A program made the position numbers and the translations under genes. Positions 48,101-57,381 of a DNA stretch of 64,000 nt are shown one piece after another. The stretch is from Pseudoalteromonas rubra (GTDB taxonomy: Bacteria; Pseudomonadota; Gammaproteobacteria; Enterobacterales; Alteromonadaceae). The stretch covers positions 124,001 to 188,000 of the forward strand of contig NZ_JXYA01000016.1 in NCBI RefSeq assembly GCF_000967655.1, in the 5' to 3' direction. Numbering within the stretch: position 1 is the first letter of the stretch; every line of letters begins with the position of its first letter. The notes beneath the pieces were generated by a model, which searched no databases, was not told the origin of the DNA, and saw only the letters and a list, made by a program, of their open reading frames with translations.

Positions 48101-48496
48101 ATGAAACAACAAGTAAAACAAAGCGCTGCATTGACAGTAATGCTATTGTTTGGCTTATGCTTGGGCGCTGCTCTTAAATATGGCTATACCAAATTAACTT
48201 ACCACCCGCATATTTTAACACTGGATACATCGGCCCACTACGAGGGTACTGATAAGCCCGTGATCCTCTATACCACTCAATGGTGCCAGTACTGTAAGCA
48301 AGTTCAAAGCTACTTTAAACAGCATAATATTAATTACCTGAGCAGAGATATTGAATCCGACGACCAGCGTATCGAAACCCTGTTTGATAGTTTGCAGCGT
48401 GCTGATATACCTCAAATTATCATCGGAAACAAAGTCATTACCGGCACCAACCTGAGTGTTGTAGAAAAAGCGCTGCGAGAGCAGTCTTTTCTATAG
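48101..48496 (+). CDS. Membrane-anchored glutaredoxin-like protein
   Basis: A 131-residue protein with an N-terminal TM or uncleaved signal segment (AALTVMLLFGLCLGAAL, residues 9-25) and a glutaredoxin fold. The active site is C62-QY-C65 in TTQWCQYCKQ and the cis-Pro loop is DIPQIIIGNKVITG, near the GSH site. With a positively charged N terminus (MKQQVKQ) inside, the redox domain would face the periplasm, an unusual place for a glutaredoxin. The frame is open upstream from 48029, but the ATG at 48101 starts the signal anchor. Confidence 0.8.
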   Translation: MKQQVKQSAALTVMLLFGLCLGAALKYGYTKLTYHPHILTLDTSAHYEGTDKPVILYTTQWCQYCKQVQSYFKQHNINYLSRDIESDDQRIETLFDSLQRADIPQIIIGNKVITGTNLSVVEKALREQSFL

Positions 48497-48595
48497 CTCC
48501 CACTCGCGAGGCGAATACCTATTACGTAGACGCCTCGTCTTTGTTGCGCTATCTTAAAGAGTGTCTCCCAGTTAGCTCACTTTTTGGAGTATGCT

Positions 48596-49684
48596 TTGCA
48601 AAAAACTTGGTTATTTCTGGTGATTGGCGCGTTTTATAGCCTCTCCAGCTTTGCCACCCCTCAAACCTCGGTTCGCTCTCCTGCTGATATTTTAAGAGAA
48701 GCAGAGGATTACATTATTGTTGAGCCATCACACTCGTACCGTTTACTCAGGCAAATCACTTCAATTGAGGCACTCACCCCGTCACAACAGGTACGCTGGC
48801 ACTTAATTAAAGTCCGTTCTGCCATCGCAACGAACAACTTAAACAATATTGAAACAGAACTGGAAGCGCTCATACAATTGCAGGAGCAAGCTTACTTTAA
48901 AAAACACCTTGCGAGCATGTTAAGTGCCATGGGTATCGCTTTAAGACGGCTTGGTTACCTTGCTGAAGCAAAAAACCTTTATACCTGTGCCCTGACACTT
49001 AAGCTCTCTGACAAAAAGCGAATGGCTTTGCTTATCAATCTGGCGGTGCTTTCAAGACACATGGACGATTATTCGCTTGCCCGTCAGTCCTACCAGTCAG
49101 CACGAGATATCGCGCTGAGACTTCACCACGAACGCGCACTCGCAAACGTAAATAATAACCTGGGCACACTTGCTCTGGACGAAGGAAAGATTGAATTAGC
49201 CGAAACTTACTATCGCGATGCGCTTGTTGGTTACCAATCCAGTGATAAACGTTCGGGCAACATTACCGCAGGCACCAACCTGTTGCTTGTATTCGCCATT
49301 CAGAAGCACACGCTCAACTTCCAACGCCTGATCAGCCCGATTTCGGCGTTGGTTGACGCTTACCCAGATAGATCTAAAAAAGCACTGCTGCTTTGGTTAG
49401 TCAGTGCTAATGATGCTAACTTGGGCAAAACGCTGCCTCAGGACACCCGGGAGAACTTATTATCTGCGTTTGAACAACTTGAAAGTGAAAAGTTGCAGCA
49501 ACTGGTTAAGCGGTACCTCGCACCTAAAGTTAAGCTAGAAGTTATCCCAACCAAACGCCCGGAACGAGTCAAAAAAAAGCTGCCTGACTGGTTTAAAGCA
49601 CGTTCTTTTTGCACTGAGTCTGCTGCCAAACTCAGTGCCCGGAAAAATCTTGCGTCTCAAAGTACAGAGACTGAATCAAAGTAA
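48596..49684 (+). CDS. TPR-repeat protein with signal peptide
   Basis: A 362-residue exported protein: signal peptide MQKTWLFLVIGAFYSLSSFA, then a TPR-like helical array (about 30-290). Recognisable repeat units are ALRRLGYLAEAKNLYTCALTLKL, LSRHMDDYSLARQSYQSARDIAL and NNLGTLALDEGKIELAETYYRDALVGYQ. TPRs mediate protein contacts; no catalytic domain is present. The start is TTG at 48596 with GGAG six bases upstream; a TTG at 48584 lacks this. The C terminus is basic (RPERVKKKLPDW). Confidence 0.8.
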   Translation: MQKTWLFLVIGAFYSLSSFATPQTSVRSPADILREAEDYIIVEPSHSYRLLRQITSIEALTPSQQVRWHLIKVRSAIATNNLNNIETELEALIQLQEQAYFKKHLASMLSAMGIALRRLGYLAEAKNLYTCALTLKLSDKKRMALLINLAVLSRHMDDYSLARQSYQSARDIALRLHHERALANVNNNLGTLALDEGKIELAETYYRDALVGYQSSDKRSGNITAGTNLLLVFAIQKHTLNFQRLISPISALVDAYPDRSKKALLLWLVSANDANLGKTLPQDTRENLLSAFEQLESEKLQQLVKRYLAPKVKLEVIPTKRPERVKKKLPDWFKARSFCTESAAKLSARKNLASQSTETESK

Positions 49685-49923
49685 ACGACTTAAGTGCAGC
49701 GCCAATCAGCGGGGTTTAAGCTTGCTCTCGGCCAGTTCGCTTGAATCAATCTGGCCATGGCAGTTAACCTGAGCTATTTGGTCAAAGCTCGGTAGCCTGC
49801 CAATTTTGAGGCAGTAACCAGGCTAAGTTCACAGAGCTGGCGCCATGAGCAAATCCCAACGCTTTCCCTATGCCTTAAATTGCAGCGCCATAAAGGAGCT
49901 GCAACCAACATTATTGCCAGTCG

Positions 49924-51318
49924 TTATCTGACGTAGATATAAGTGACCTGGCTTGCAGCATATCCATTGACATTGCTTGACTTGTACATCGCGCCGTTAA
50001 AGTTGTAGATGTTGGCATAATTCAGCATAGTGTAATCTGTGCCGCTGCCCGAGCATCCAGATGTCTCATGCCAGAACAGTCGAAATCTTGCTTCACCGGT
50101 TCTGTCTTTATTCTCTCCAAGTGTGTCCTGAAGTGGAATACAGTTTGCGATGTTTAACACGCTGAGATCGGCAATGGCGTAGTTATTAATCGCAGGCATC
50201 ACCATTAGCATTTCCTGCATGCTGTTTTTGTAGTTTACCCACTGTGCATCTGTCAGATGGTAGTTGGCATCAAAACTTGTGATATTTTGCGTAGCTTCAA
50301 ACCAACCATCCAGCGTCGTGTTACTGTTTGCGTAGTTATATCCCACCACTCGACGCAAACCAACCAGAGTCCAGCCACCGCCGTGCTCATCCATATTACA
50401 GTACGTTGTAAACTCAGGCATAACACCGTTGCCGTCCTGATCAAGCACATAGAACCCGGATGGAGACTGAGGTTCATTTTGTAGCAAAGCATTACAGCTA
50501 GCGTAATAAGGACTTGGTAAGGTGATGGCGTCTTTGTTTGCTCGGATACTTACCGTGTCTGAGCCGTAAGACGTCACGTCCTGAGCAAACAAGTGGCCGT
50601 CGATCGTCAGTACATTAACGACTTCCTCAATGTGTGTTAGCTCAGCGTCTTTGGATTGCTCTTCCGATAAAATAAGTTCGTGTTGTTTAAACGCAGCACC
50701 AGTGTGATCCATAACGACTTGATCGATATTGTAGGCCTCACCTGAATCAAGCGCCCCTTCCTTATTGGGCGCATAAACAGCCAGATATGCGATGCTCTGC
50801 TGCGTGGTAGCACGACCAGCAACCGATTGCTCCTGGTACTCTACATAAGCACTAAAGCCGAGCTGATTAACGTTACTCGCGCGAGCGACATAAGAAGACT
50901 GGTTGGCATCACTTTGACCACTCAAAAATAAGTAAGGCATTTGCGGCAACTGCTGAGTGAAGCGAAACGCTTTTTGTGAAGTGCCAACCTCAATACTGCC
51001 CACTTCCCATATTGACCCATCCGCCATTTCATGACGGCCTTTATCAAGCGTAAGTGTAGATACCGTTTCGCCTTGGTGAGTCCCATCCAGATAATCCCAC
51101 TCAGCAAATCGTACCGACACAGTACCATCGCCATTGTCTGATACCATCACATTGCCCGGCTCAGCATCGTTTAAACTTGCCACACCAGTAACGAGGACCT
51201 GTTGTGCTGTTTTGGGAACAGCCACGCTTTGATCTGTCACTGTGATCTCTGCCAGGTTAAACGCCTGTGCAGAAGCACCAGCAAGAATACAACAGGTGAG
51301 TAGAGTTTTCTTAAACAT
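49924..51318 (-). CDS. Secreted fibrinogen-like protein with a lectin-like N-terminal domain
   Basis: A 464-residue secreted protein (signal peptide MFKKTLLTCCILAGASAQA). Residues about 270-464 are a fibrinogen-related (FReD) domain: C275 in YYASCNALLQNEP, PSGFYVLDQDGNGVMPEF, then TYCNMDEHGGGWTLVG, the bacterial YCDxxxxGGGW form. Residues about 115-185 (KAFRFTQQLPQMPYLFLSG to IAYLAVYAP) resemble an H-type lectin or discoidin-like sandwich (inference). FReD and H-type lectin domains usually bind sugars or acetyl groups. Monocistronic, no secretion genes nearby. Confidence 0.75.
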   Translation of the reverse strand: MFKKTLLTCCILAGASAQAFNLAEITVTDQSVAVPKTAQQVLVTGVASLNDAEPGNVMVSDNGDGTVSVRFAEWDYLDGTHQGETVSTLTLDKGRHEMADGSIWEVGSIEVGTSQKAFRFTQQLPQMPYLFLSGQSDANQSSYVARASNVNQLGFSAYVEYQEQSVAGRATTQQSIAYLAVYAPNKEGALDSGEAYNIDQVVMDHTGAAFKQHELILSEEQSKDAELTHIEEVVNVLTIDGHLFAQDVTSYGSDTVSIRANKDAITLPSPYYASCNALLQNEPQSPSGFYVLDQDGNGVMPEFTTYCNMDEHGGGWTLVGLRRVVGYNYANSNTTLDGWFEATQNITSFDANYHLTDAQWVNYKNSMQEMLMVMPAINNYAIADLSVLNIANCIPLQDTLGENKDRTGEARFRLFWHETSGCSGSGTDYTMLNYANIYNFNGAMYKSSNVNGYAASQVTYIYVR

Positions 51319-51664
51319 ATAAAAGTCCTTTGTGGGTCATATTATGTAGAGCTGTTTTTGTGGGTAACCTTTATTGCTAATAAGGTTACCTAATAGTCAA
51401 GTTCATCCTGGGTTCACCACGATGCTTGAATTGAAGCACATATTATCTACACATACCTTGATTTGATTCAATACTATTTTATTTTTTAAATTATGAAGGT
51501 AATTATTTAGGATTGGTTTTGTGCAAATCAGCCACAAAGGTACAACAATTCCGCCTATCAGGCGCAGGGATCATGACAAAAGAGGGAGTAATCTGGTTAA
51601 CGGATAACAAAAACATAAAAGCCAGCATGACGCTGGCTTTTTCATTATTGGTTGCTCAGAGCGA
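51319..51664. other. Gene-free stretch upstream of the fibrinogen-like gene
   Basis: About 345 bases between the start of the fibrinogen-like gene and the trhO stop. It contains the promoter region of the former, AT-rich near 51470-51500, and the trhO terminator at 51617-51642. I see no supported gene; a plus-strand frame that continues into trhO antisense is only a shadow. Confidence 0.45.
51617..51642 (-). terminator. Intrinsic terminator of trhO
   Basis: GCCAGC and GCTGGC (51621-51626 and 51632-51637), extended by A/T pairs to a stem of about 9 bp, with loop ATGAC and T-runs on both strands. It lies 22 bases after the trhO stop. Confidence 0.78.
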
Positions 51665-52651
51665 TTACGCCGATTTAGCGCGCTGCGCTTCTTTCTTTGC
51701 TTGTTTTTGCTCTTTACGAGCACGCAGCGTTTCTTGCGCTTCATGGCCGATATGGCCTTCACCACGTTGCTTTGCCAGTTCAATTTGTTTCTGGCGCTCA
51801 GCAAAACGGGCTTTTTGTTCTTCAGTCACGTGCTCGTAACAGTGGTGGCATGACACCCCTTCCATGTATTCAGGACGCTGCATTTCTTCTTCGGTAATTG
51901 GCATACGACAAGCGTGGCATTGCTCGTAAGAACCCTTGTTCAGGTCGTGATCAACGGCAACGCGGTTGTCGAATACAAAGCACTCGCCTTCCCACATGGT
52001 CTCTTCTTTTGGCACGTCTTCCAGGTATTTAAGAATACCGCCTTCAAGGTGATAGACTTCTTCAAAGCCCTGCTCTTTCATATATGCCGTTGATTTTTCA
52101 CAGCGAATACCACCGGTACAGAACATGGCCACTTTCTTGTGTTTTGCCGGGTCGAGGTTTTTCTCGGCCCACGCCGGGAACTCACGGAAAGTTTTAGTAT
52201 TGGGGTCAACGGCGTTTTTGAATGTGCCAATCTCGATTTCATAATCGTTACGGGTATCAACCAATACCACGTCTGGGTCAGAGATCAGTGCATTCCAGTC
52301 CTGTGGCTTAACATAAGTGCCCACCACTTCTTTAGGATCGATGCCCTGCACACCCATGGTGACGATTTCTTTTTTCAGTTTAACCTTAGTGCGGTAAAAC
52401 GGGCAGGTTTCGTCGTATGACTCTTTATATACTATGTTGTTCAGGCCTGGCTGCTTGTCCAGCCACGCTAGCAAGGCGTCAATGCCTTCACGTTTACCCG
52501 CGACCGTGCCATTTATACCTTCTTCTGCAAGCAATAAAGTACCGCGCACTTCATTGGCTTCCATCACATCTAGCAAAGGCTGACGGATCGCTTGATAATT
52601 TGGCAAAGACACAAACTTGTACATTGCACATACAACAAAATGGTTATTCAT
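51665..52651 (-). CDS. trhO: tRNA uridine(34) hydroxylase TrhO
   Basis: Oxygen-dependent hydroxylation of U34 to ho5U34 in tRNA. The 328-residue protein has the N-terminal acylphosphatase-like domain ([40 protein letters not shown]), a rhodanese domain ([25 protein letters not shown]) with the catalytic Cys in [16 protein letters not shown], and a C-terminal Cys-rich extension ([14 protein letters not shown] with CHHCYEH). The C-terminal tail is basic with low complexity ([16 protein letters not shown]). Formerly called YceA. Confidence 0.94.
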   Translation of the reverse strand: MNNHFVVCAMYKFVSLPNYQAIRQPLLDVMEANEVRGTLLLAEEGINGTVAGKREGIDALLAWLDKQPGLNNIVYKESYDETCPFYRTKVKLKKEIVTMGVQGIDPKEVVGTYVKPQDWNALISDPDVVLVDTRNDYEIEIGTFKNAVDPNTKTFREFPAWAEKNLDPAKHKKVAMFCTGGIRCEKSTAYMKEQGFEEVYHLEGGILKYLEDVPKEETMWEGECFVFDNRVAVDHDLNKGSYEQCHACRMPITEEEMQRPEYMEGVSCHHCYEHVTEEQKARFAERQKQIELAKQRGEGHIGHEAQETLRARKEQKQAKKEAQRAKSA

Positions 52652-52842
52652 AACTTTCTCTTCGATAAGCTTTAAAACAGCCTACACTTAAGCACGACGT
52701 GTAAGCACATAACCGGATCGTAAATCCGGCGCCAGGCGCGATATTTTACGGATTTTAAGGATAATTGCAAAACCGTTTGAGCGCGCCCGTTACAGAACTG
52801 ACATTAAGCACTGTAAAGTTATGGTTCTTGGGAGAGTTAGTT

Positions 52843-52851
52843 TGTTATAAT
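52843..52851 (+). promoter_or_regulatory. Extended -10 promoter upstream of the DEAD-box helicase
   Basis: TGTTATAAT is an extended -10 element, 38 bases before the TTG start of the helicase gene. No good -35 hexamer is visible at 17 bp spacing, which extended -10 promoters do not need. Confidence 0.55.
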
Positions 52852-52888
52852 GCTGCGTTTTAGAAAATAATTACTGGAGAAGAGTACC

Positions 52889-54220
52889 TTGAGATTTTCC
52901 GAACTGGGTCTTGACCTGCGCTTTGAAAAACAATTAGAACACCAGGGGATCACCACCCCTACCGAGATCCAGGCCCAGGCCATCCCAACCGCCCTTGCCG
53001 GGCACGATACCTTTGCACAGTCAAAAACCGGCTCAGGAAAAACTCTGGCATTTTTGCTCCCAGCAGTTCAGCGCGTAATGAAACAAAAAGCACTTAGCAA
53101 GCGAGATCCTCGCGTGCTGATCGTTGCACCTACGCGAGAACTGGCTACTCAGGTGTTTAACCAGTGCCGGTTACTCATTGCCGGCACCGCTATGTCGTGC
53201 ACAAAAGTGCTCGGCGGTGAGAACTTTAATGATCAGGTTAAAGCGCTTCGCAAAGACCCCCACTTTGTGATTGGTACACCGGGCCGGATCACGGACCATA
53301 TAGAACAACGTAGCTTGCAGCTTCATGGCCTTGAGCTCCTGATCTTCGACGAAGCTGACCGTATGCTGGACCTGGGCTTTGAAAAGCAACTGTCGACCAT
53401 TAACCAGGCGGCCGATCACCGACTTCGTCAGACCTTACTATTCTCAGCAACGCTTGAGCATGCTCAGATTGAAATCACGTCCAGAGATCTGCTCAAATCA
53501 CCCAAGCGCATCCTGCTCAGTGGCAGCAACGAAAAGCATGATGATATTCGTCAGGCAATGTATTTTGCCGACCACCTGGATCACAAAGAAGCCCTGCTAA
53601 AGCACTTTGTACAACAAGGTGATGTAAAGCAATGTATTATCTTTACCGCCACGCGTCAGGATACCAACCGATTCAGTGACATGCTCAATGACATGGACAT
53701 TAAAGCCGTTGCACTGGCAGGCGATTTGCCACAAAGCAAACGTCTGGAGATCATGGATGCGTTCAGCCGTGGCCTTTATAAGGTGTTAGTTACCACAGAC
53801 GTTGCGTCTCGCGGTCTGGACTTACTTAATGTTTCTCATGTCATCAATTTCGACTTGCCAAAACAAGCGGAAGAATATGTTCACCGGATCGGGCGTACTG
53901 GCCGGGCTGGGTTTAAAGGCGATGCGATTTCATTTGTTGGGCCTAAAGACTGGAAGAGCTACGAAGCCATTGCAGCTTATCTTAAGGAGTCAGTTCAGTT
54001 TCAGTCCGTTGAAGGGCTTGAAGCAAAGTTTAAAGGCTTTAAACCCAAAGTGGCTAAACCTAAGCCAGGTGCTAAGCGCAAGCCTACAGAAACAAAAGCA
54101 AAGGCAAAACGGCCACTTAAACGTAAGCCACAGCAAGCGAAAAAAGCCATTCCGGCACCGTTTGATGTCGACGGACACGCGCCACTAAGAAGAAAACCTA
54201 AAAAGCCAACCGAGGAATAA
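52889..54220 (+). CDS. DEAD-box RNA helicase
   Basis: A 443-residue ATP-dependent RNA helicase. Domain 1: Q motif FEKQLEHQGITTPTEIQAQAIP, motif I QSKTGSGKT, Ia PTRELATQV, II LIFDEADRMLD, III FSATL. Domain 2: motif V TTDVASRGLDLL, VI EEYVHRIGRTGRAG. A Lys/Arg/Pro-rich C-terminal tail (about 378-443) likely binds RNA. It is of the RhlE/SrmB group and could work in ribosome assembly or mRNA decay; the closest named relative cannot be fixed by eye. Start is TTG with GGAG about 11 bases upstream. The next gene begins 2 bases after the stop. Confidence 0.92.
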   Translation: MRFSELGLDLRFEKQLEHQGITTPTEIQAQAIPTALAGHDTFAQSKTGSGKTLAFLLPAVQRVMKQKALSKRDPRVLIVAPTRELATQVFNQCRLLIAGTAMSCTKVLGGENFNDQVKALRKDPHFVIGTPGRITDHIEQRSLQLHGLELLIFDEADRMLDLGFEKQLSTINQAADHRLRQTLLFSATLEHAQIEITSRDLLKSPKRILLSGSNEKHDDIRQAMYFADHLDHKEALLKHFVQQGDVKQCIIFTATRQDTNRFSDMLNDMDIKAVALAGDLPQSKRLEIMDAFSRGLYKVLVTTDVASRGLDLLNVSHVINFDLPKQAEEYVHRIGRTGRAGFKGDAISFVGPKDWKSYEAIAAYLKESVQFQSVEGLEAKFKGFKPKVAKPKPGAKRKPTETKAKAKRPLKRKPQQAKKAIPAPFDVDGHAPLRRKPKKPTEE

Positions 54221-54222
54221 AC

Positions 54223-55059
54223 ATGCTAGGTACTACTCAATTTTTAATGATCGAAGAGATTTGTGCCGAAGGTGCATACCTGGATGGCAAAGAGCATGGC
54301 GACGTTTTTTTGCCACTCAAAGAGCTGCCTGATCACCTTGAAGCCGGCGACAATGTTGAAGTGTTTGTGTACAGCGACAACCAGGGACACCCCTGCGCAA
54401 CCACCCAAAAGCCACTTGCTCAATTAGGTGAGTTTGCCCTGCTCCGTGCCAAGCAAATTAATAAGGTCGGTGCGTTTTTAGATCTTGGGATTAGCAAAGA
54501 TGTATTAGCGCCTTATAACGAACAGAAGCCAAAAATGCGCGAAGGCTACAGCTACCTGGTTAAGCTGTATCTGGACAACGCCAGCAAGCGTTTATGTGCC
54601 TCCAGTAACCTTGGAAAATTTGTAAACAAGACGCCTGCACAGTACAAAAAGTTTGAGCAGGTTGAGTTAATTGTCGCCGCTAAAACCGACCTGGGCTATA
54701 AGGTCATCGTCAACGAGCAACACTTTGGCATGGTGTTTTTTAATACCGTGTTTAAACGTATGTACATAGGGCAGCGCATGACCGGCTATATCAAGCAGGT
54801 TCATGAAGACGACAAAATTGACGTGTTACTCGAAAAACCTGGCATGGATAAGATCTCAGACTTGGGTGAACAGATCCTTAAAAAGCTCGAGGAAAACAAC
54901 GGCTTTTTACCACTGGGTGATAAGTCAGATCCTGAGCTTATCAAAAAAACCTTCTCTACCAGTAAAGCCAACTTCAAAAAGGCCATTGGTGGTTTGTTCA
55001 AACAAGAGAAGATCCAGATTGAAGCCACATCAATCTCACTTTTAAAAAACAAAAAATAA
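54223..55059 (+). CDS. CvfB-like S1 RNA-binding protein
   Basis: A 278-residue protein of the CvfB/YitL family: three S1-like barrels (residues about 1-60, LLRAKQINKVGAFLDLGISKDVLAPYNEQ at 70-125, and 140-200 with KVIVNEQHFGMVFF and GYIKQVHEDDKIDVLLE) followed by a winged helix (ILKKLEENNGFLPLGDKSDPELIKKTF). Such proteins bind RNA; in staphylococci CvfB affects virulence gene expression. Two bases after the helicase gene, so they form an RNA-related operon. Confidence 0.9.
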   Translation: MLGTTQFLMIEEICAEGAYLDGKEHGDVFLPLKELPDHLEAGDNVEVFVYSDNQGHPCATTQKPLAQLGEFALLRAKQINKVGAFLDLGISKDVLAPYNEQKPKMREGYSYLVKLYLDNASKRLCASSNLGKFVNKTPAQYKKFEQVELIVAAKTDLGYKVIVNEQHFGMVFFNTVFKRMYIGQRMTGYIKQVHEDDKIDVLLEKPGMDKISDLGEQILKKLEENNGFLPLGDKSDPELIKKTFSTSKANFKKAIGGLFKQEKIQIEATSISLLKNKK

Positions 55060-55110
55060 AATTAATGCAATTTTAATTTTACATTTAACTTAAGTTTCCC
55101 TAATATGCAA

Positions 55111-55139
55111 ACGCGCTTGTCATTTGGATACGAGCGCGT
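55111..55139 (+). other. Hairpin upstream of the small secreted protein gene
   Basis: ACGCGCT and AGCGCGT form a 7-bp stem with a 15-base loop, 24 bases before the next start codon. No T-run follows, so it may be a leader structure or a weak terminator for the cvfB gene. Confidence 0.45.
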
Positions 55140-55163
55140 CTCATATACATAAGGAAATTTATA

Positions 55164-55595
55164 ATGAAAGTTCTAAAAACATCACTAATTTTAGCAACCC
55201 TTACGCTTACTGGTGCAGCACAGGCTGCTTCTTTGGGAGTCAGTATCGAAGAACAACCTCGTCCGGGCGTACCACAAGCACGTTGGACAACGGTTAACAT
55301 TGGTGATGCTTATTCACAAAACCAGAACGCGAAGTTTAACTACAGTGTTTCTAACTACAACATCAACTTTTCGTGGACGACCAATGACGGTGCAACGGGT
55401 GGTTGTAACATCTACTACGATGTTAACAAAGATAGCTCGACTAATTTCAACGATCAGGTTGCTAAACGTCGTTATGACACAACGAAAGCGATCCTGACGA
55501 ACCTGAAGCAAGGTGATGAGTTGTTCATTCAGTCAGCGTTCGGACGCGATGGCGAACCGTGTGAAGTAACGTTAAGACACAGCATCAGCCTGTGA
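55164..55595 (+). CDS. Small secreted protein of unknown function
   Basis: A 143-residue exported protein with a clear signal peptide (MKVLKTSLILATLTLTGAAQA). The mature part is Asn/Tyr-rich, probably all-beta (NYNINFSWTTNDGATGGC, NIYYDVNKDSS) with two Cys residues that could form one disulfide. I do not recognise the family. AAGGAAATTTATA precedes the ATG. Its own promoter probably lies in the 100 bases after the cvfB stop. Confidence 0.78.
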   Translation: MKVLKTSLILATLTLTGAAQAASLGVSIEEQPRPGVPQARWTTVNIGDAYSQNQNAKFNYSVSNYNINFSWTTNDGATGGCNIYYDVNKDSSTNFNDQVAKRRYDTTKAILTNLKQGDELFIQSAFGRDGEPCEVTLRHSISL

Positions 55596-55640
55596 TCTGA
55601 TATGATGGGCGCACTGATGTGCGCCGTTTAGACTATTTGA

Positions 55641-56492
55641 CTACCCTATCTCAAACGATGTTACGCCAAACGTTTGGTCTACGCCTATATCAGGCATTTC
55701 TTGCGTATACATACGTGCTGTATCAAACACCGGAGTCATATTGAGCTTTTGAGCAAGCTCATCCGCCGCTGAATGACATGCAGGTACGTCCAGAAATACC
55801 GCACAATCATCCGCAACTTGTGAGCTCAATGCGCCAATTATTGCCTCAGCCTGCTGGGTATTCTGGGCAAACAAAGGACCAATTTTATAGCCTTCCCGAC
55901 ACTGCCTGATAATCCCAGCCCCCTGCAATTGTCCGTCAATCAGCACACCAACAGACTTTGCATTACTCTGTGTTAGCCAGGCATGCCAAAAGCCGGTCCT
56001 TTGTACCGGGAAAAACGGCTCAAAAAATTGCGTTATTGTACTGAACGGTAAGGCATCGAGGTCTTCCAAGTCTAACGCACTTTGAACGGCCAGTTTGTGA
56101 CTGCAGCCCTGATAGCGACGATTTGAATAAGCCAGAGAAAAACCGGACTTTTTATAGTTTTCCTGCTGTTCAACCACACCGTCCAGGCCAATATTACATC
56201 CGGCCAGTCTGGTCATAGCAGCCTGCCATATTTCCAATCCAAAACCCTGTCCTCTATATTCAGGCTTTACTATGTAAAATCCGATAAACCCGAATGCGTC
56301 ATCATATTTGACGGCCGAGATGACTGCGATTGGTTCATCATTCAACAAGCCAATCAGAAACCCTTCTGGGTCGGCCTGATAGTAGCTTTGCGCATCTTCA
56401 AGCCCCGGGTTCCAGCCTTCCAGCGCGGCCCACTCGATTGCCAGGTCGACCTCGTCACGAGTCATAGTGCGGATTGTATAGGTGTTACTCAT
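55641..56492 (-). CDS. GNAT acetyltransferase with YitH-type C-terminal domain
   Basis: A 283-residue two-domain protein. The N-terminal GNAT domain shows MTRDEVDLAIEWAALEGWNPGLEDAQSYYQADPEGFLIG, then IGFYIVKPEYRGQGFGLEIW (acetyl-CoA loop R-G-Q-G-F-G) and GCNIGLDGV. The C-terminal ~130 residues resemble the YitH/HSE-type second acetyltransferase-like domain (GVLIDGQLQGAGIIRQCREGYKIGPLFA). AAGGAG lies before the ATG. Substrate unknown. Confidence 0.88.
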   Translation of the reverse strand: MSNTYTIRTMTRDEVDLAIEWAALEGWNPGLEDAQSYYQADPEGFLIGLLNDEPIAVISAVKYDDAFGFIGFYIVKPEYRGQGFGLEIWQAAMTRLAGCNIGLDGVVEQQENYKKSGFSLAYSNRRYQGCSHKLAVQSALDLEDLDALPFSTITQFFEPFFPVQRTGFWHAWLTQSNAKSVGVLIDGQLQGAGIIRQCREGYKIGPLFAQNTQQAEAIIGALSSQVADDCAVFLDVPACHSAADELAQKLNMTPVFDTARMYTQEMPDIGVDQTFGVTSFEIG

Positions 56493-56609
56493 AAATTAGC
56501 TCCTTGATGTGAACCCACATCTGACTTACGGATATACCCGCACTATAGCGGGCCTGAGAGGAAAAGGAAGTCCGATTAGCTGGGAGCGCATTCTGTCTCT
56601 CATTCATGT

Positions 56610-57305
56610 TTACATGCCATTTCTTTTACAGGCCTCTGTTATCAACGTATTTATCATCGCCTTTCTATCTTGGCTATTTTCGATGACTGAGATTGCCCAT
56701 GAGCAGCCCGAAAGTTCAAAGTGGACTTTCCAGTTCGGCCAGGCTAACAGTTCTTCCAGTGTATAACTTCGTCCGCCCCCGGTGTCTGCAATCCCCCCTC
56801 CTATCGACTGGCTGATAGCAAAGAGCTTTTCATTGAAAGGCGCTATAGACACAGAAAAAACATGATGCCTTGGATGACGATTCGTCGGTGCCTGATTTCT
56901 GCAACAAAGCCCGAGCCACTGTTTTTCAAGCAATTCAGGCTCTATTCGCTTTGAATTAAGAAACAGATAGTCCGCGTCCAGCTCACCACCAAATTCTAAG
57001 GATACTTTTTCTGGCGTAAACGTAAATCTCTTTGCGTTACGGGGATAGTCAAGCGCTTCCCAGCCAAAAGTCTCCCTGGGGATACTTAAGCTAAGCACGC
57101 GATACTCGTTATCTGGAAATTGTACAATCAAGTCCCCTGACTCATTGGGTGTTATACTCACAATCCGTTTGGTTATCGTTCTCGAAGCAACAGACAGGGT
57201 TGTAAGTTCATTGTTTGGCTTTGGCTGAGACTGCCTGGAAAACCCCTTTTCCATGACCAATAAGATGACTAACCCTGCCATAGCGATAACAAATGCGACT
57301 AGCAA
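56610..57305 (-). CDS. Unrecognised membrane-anchored protein in the RND operon
   Basis: A 231-residue protein with one N-terminal TM anchor (FVIAMAGLVILLVMEKGF) and a soluble domain that should face the periplasm. Residues ~45-115 look beta-rich (SGDLIVQFPDNEYRVLSLSIPRETFGWEALD, KVSLEFGGELDADYLFLNSK), and there are C133-C134 and GGGIADTGGGRSYTLEELLAWPNW. I know no family for it. The start is TTG at 57305 with AAGGAG six bases upstream. It is the last of five same-strand genes that begin with the RND adaptor at 62008. Confidence 0.7.
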   Translation of the reverse strand: MLVAFVIAMAGLVILLVMEKGFSRQSQPKPNNELTTLSVASRTITKRIVSITPNESGDLIVQFPDNEYRVLSLSIPRETFGWEALDYPRNAKRFTFTPEKVSLEFGGELDADYLFLNSKRIEPELLEKQWLGLCCRNQAPTNRHPRHHVFSVSIAPFNEKLFAISQSIGGGIADTGGGRSYTLEELLAWPNWKVHFELSGCSWAISVIENSQDRKAMINTLITEACKRNGM

Positions 57306-57381
57306 ATTCTCTCCTTATTAGATTCTACTGGCAACACATTAGCCCAAGCTGGCCATTTGCCTGTGCGCGAGATAATCCTAG

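Noticed and set aside
46677..51318. Possible genomic island from flippase to fibrinogen-like gene
   Set aside because: No tRNA, integrase, direct repeats or mobile gene is present; accessory character alone is not enough.
51513..51839. 108-codon plus-strand frame rich in Cys, Ser and Ala
   Set aside because: Mostly the antisense image of the basic trhO tail, and it runs through the trhO terminator.
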